DNA of 6,278 bases from Sphingomonas sp. (GTDB lineage: Bacteria > Pseudomonadota > Alphaproteobacteria > Sphingomonadales > Sphingomonadaceae): NCBI GenBank assembly GCA_030146605.1, contig JASLBO010000093.1, forward strand, positions 1 through 6,278, read 5' to 3'. Position 1 is the stretch's first letter; each line of letters starts with the position of its first letter. A program made the translations under genes and the position numbers. The notes below the pieces were generated by a model. It ran no database searches. It had not been told where the DNA came from and worked only from the letters and a program-made list of their open reading frames with translations. Below, piece by piece: positions 4,759-6,278 of the stretch.

Positions 4759-6278
4759 ATGAAGCATTGGAAACTGGGCCTGTTGCCGATCGCGGCGACG
4801 GTGATGGCGGCACCCGCCTTCGCGCAGGCGCCCGCCAGCGTCACGGTGACGGTGGACACCGGCAAGGCCGGGCCGAAGATCGAGCCCGCAATCTATGGCC
4901 AGTTCGCCGAGCATCTCGGCCGCGGCATCTATGAAGGCGTCTGGGTCGGCCCGGACTCGAAGATCCCGAATACCAACGGCTATCGCAATGACGTCCTCGC
5001 CGCGCTCAAGCACATCAAGGTGCCGGTGGTGCGCTGGCCGGGTGGCTGCTTCGCCGACGAATATGACTGGCGCGACGGCATCGGTCCCAAGGTGAAGCGC
5101 CCGGTGCGGATCAACCGCCACTGGGGCGGGGTGACCGAGGACAATCAGTTCGGCACGCACGAGTTCATGAACTATTCGGAGATGCTCGGCACCGACGCCT
5201 ATGTCGCGGGCAATATGGGCTCGATGGGTCCGCGCGACATGAGCCAGTGGGTCGAATATATGACCGCCGAGCAGGGCAGCCTGGCGGAAGAGCGCAAGAA
5301 GAACGGCCGCCAACAGCCGTGGACGGTCAAATATTTCGGCGTGGGCAACGAGACCTGGGGCTGCGGCGGCAGCATGCGGCCCGAATATTCGGCGGATCTT
5401 CACCGCCGCTATGCCGAGTTCGTAAATGCGCCCGCGGGCAAGCCGAAGATCGTCAAGGTCGCCAGCGGCGCCAATTCCAGCGACTATAATTTCACCGACG
5501 TGATGATGCGCCAGGCGCGCGACCGGATGAACGCGCTGAGCGTCCATTATTACACGCTGCCGACGGGCAAGTGGGACAAGAAGGGTGCCGCCACCGGCTT
5601 CTCCGAGGACGAATGGGCTTCCACGCTCGGCCGCGCCATCTTCATGGACGAGCTGATCAGCAAGCATGCCGAGATGATGGACAAGCACGACCCCGAGAAG
5701 AAGGTCGCGATGTACGTCGACGAATGGGGCACGTGGTACGATCAGGAATCGGGCTCGACTCCCGGCTTCCTCTATCAGCAGAACAGCCTGCGCGATGCCG
5801 AAGTCGCCGCGCTGACGCTCAACATCTTCCACCGCCACACCGATCGCGTGAAGATGACGAACATTGCGCAAATGGTGAACGTCCTCCAGGCGATGATCCT
5901 GACCGACAAGGCCCGGATGGTGCTGACCCCGACCTATCACGTCTTCGACATGTACGTGCCGTTCCAGGGCGCCACGCCCTATGCGGCCGAGGTAAAGGGC
6001 CCGACCTATGAAAAGGCCGGGTTCAAGGTGCCGATGGTCGACGTGTCGGCGGCGCGCGGGACGGACGGCAAGCTCTATCTGTCGCTGACCAACACCGATC
6101 CGAACAAGGCGGCACGCGTGACGACCAACCTGTCGGGCAATGCCCGCGGGCGCATCCTGACCGGGCCGGCGATCGACACGCACAATACGTTCGACAAGCC
6201 GAACACGATCATGCCCGCCCCCTATTCGGCGCGCAGCTCCGGCGGCAAACTGGTGCTCGACTTGCCGGCCAAGTCGGT
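4759..6278 (+). CDS. GH51 alpha-N-arabinofuranosidase, secreted, 3'-truncated by the window
   Basis: Releases terminal alpha-L-arabinofuranosyl units by a retaining mechanism, here probably in the periplasm. The ATG at 4759 has GGGAG (4748-4752) 6 nt upstream. 506 residues are visible and only about ten are likely missing, since the final KLVLDLPAKSV is the last strand of the C-terminal beta domain. A signal peptide is clear (MKHWKLGLLPIAATVMAAPAFA, cut after A22). The TIM barrel (~40-380) carries YGQFAEHLGRGIYEG, RWPGGCFADEYDWRDGIGP (92-110), the acid/base E198 in GVGNETWG and the nucleophile E322 in YVDEWGTWYD. The C-terminal beta domain is ~395 onward. The RWPGGCFADEY form belongs to the secreted bacterial group rather than the RYPGGNF intracellular group. 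It lies downstream of araD1, possibly with its own promoter and operator C. Known GH51 members act on arabinan and arabinoxylan side chains; the GH43 neighbour favours arabinan. Confidence 0.93.
   Translation, partial: MKHWKLGLLPIAATVMAAPAFAQAPASVTVTVDTGKAGPKIEPAIYGQFAEHLGRGIYEGVWVGPDSKIPNTNGYRNDVLAALKHIKVPVVRWPGGCFADEYDWRDGIGPKVKRPVRINRHWGGVTEDNQFGTHEFMNYSEMLGTDAYVAGNMGSMGPRDMSQWVEYMTAEQGSLAEERKKNGRQQPWTVKYFGVGNETWGCGGSMRPEYSADLHRRYAEFVNAPAGKPKIVKVASGANSSDYNFTDVMMRQARDRMNALSVHYYTLPTGKWDKKGAATGFSEDEWASTLGRAIFMDELISKHAEMMDKHDPEKKVAMYVDEWGTWYDQESGSTPGFLYQQNSLRDAEVAALTLNIFHRHTDRVKMTNIAQMVNVLQAMILTDKARMVLTPTYHVFDMYVPFQGATPYAAEVKGPTYEKAGFKVPMVDVSAARGTDGKLYLSLTNTDPNKAARVTTNLSGNARGRILTGPAIDTHNTFDKPNTIMPAPYSARSSGGKLVLDLPAKS

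Noticed and set aside
4621..6183. 520-codon minus-strand open frame opposite GH51
   Set aside because: Low-complexity H/R/A/V-rich product without motifs; the plus strand carries an intact GH51 with signal peptide and both catalytic glutamates.

Overview
The window is high-GC DNA and reads like an alphaproteobacterium of the Sphingomonas/Caulobacter type. The indications are the codon use, the FucP-like sugar transporter, TonB-dependent-receptor sequence beside glycoside hydrolases, and a long GC-rich inverted repeat between convergent genes that resembles intergenic repeats I recall from sphingomonads. This taxonomic placement is inferred from style and content, not from a search.

Layout, left to right: (1) a FadR-type GntR repressor on + (5' end cut off, stop at 719), closed by a strong intrinsic terminator nested in a 34+34 bp imperfect inverted repeat (721-861). 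(2) A leftward operon: remnant of a TonB-dependent receptor (3433 to 3245), then a periplasmic GH43 endo-arabinanase-like enzyme (3222 to 2215), then a FucP/FHS-family sugar:proton symporter (2184 to 871). (3) A 268 bp divergent control region (3434-3701). (4) A rightward pair: an AraD1/GguC-like fumarylacetoacetate-hydrolase-fold protein (3702-4688) and a secreted GH51 alpha-L-arabinofuranosidase (4759 to beyond the window end).

Together this is an arabinan/L-arabinose utilisation locus. GH43 would cut arabinan-type chains in the periplasm, and GH51 would release L-arabinose. The symporter would import the free sugar, and the AraD1-like protein would act late in the non-phosphorylative (2-keto-3-deoxy-L-arabinonate) route. 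Three 13-bp sites (3492-3504, 3660-3672, 4708-4720) resemble FadR-family GntR operators, two of them perfect to TnGTnnnACnA. Each overlaps a -10-like sequence ahead of the leftward operon, araD1 or GH51. The GntR protein in the window is the obvious candidate regulator.

The most notable features are signs of decay and regulation in the middle of the locus. The outer-membrane receptor gene has lost everything except its last ~62 codons, although its promoter, operator-like site and apparent Shine-Dalgarno remain. The GH43 gene next to it has a well-placed Shine-Dalgarno and an intact signal peptide and active site, but carries ATC where the start codon is expected. I see no CRISPR, tRNA, rRNA, IS element or phage feature, and nothing that requires an entirely new type of system.
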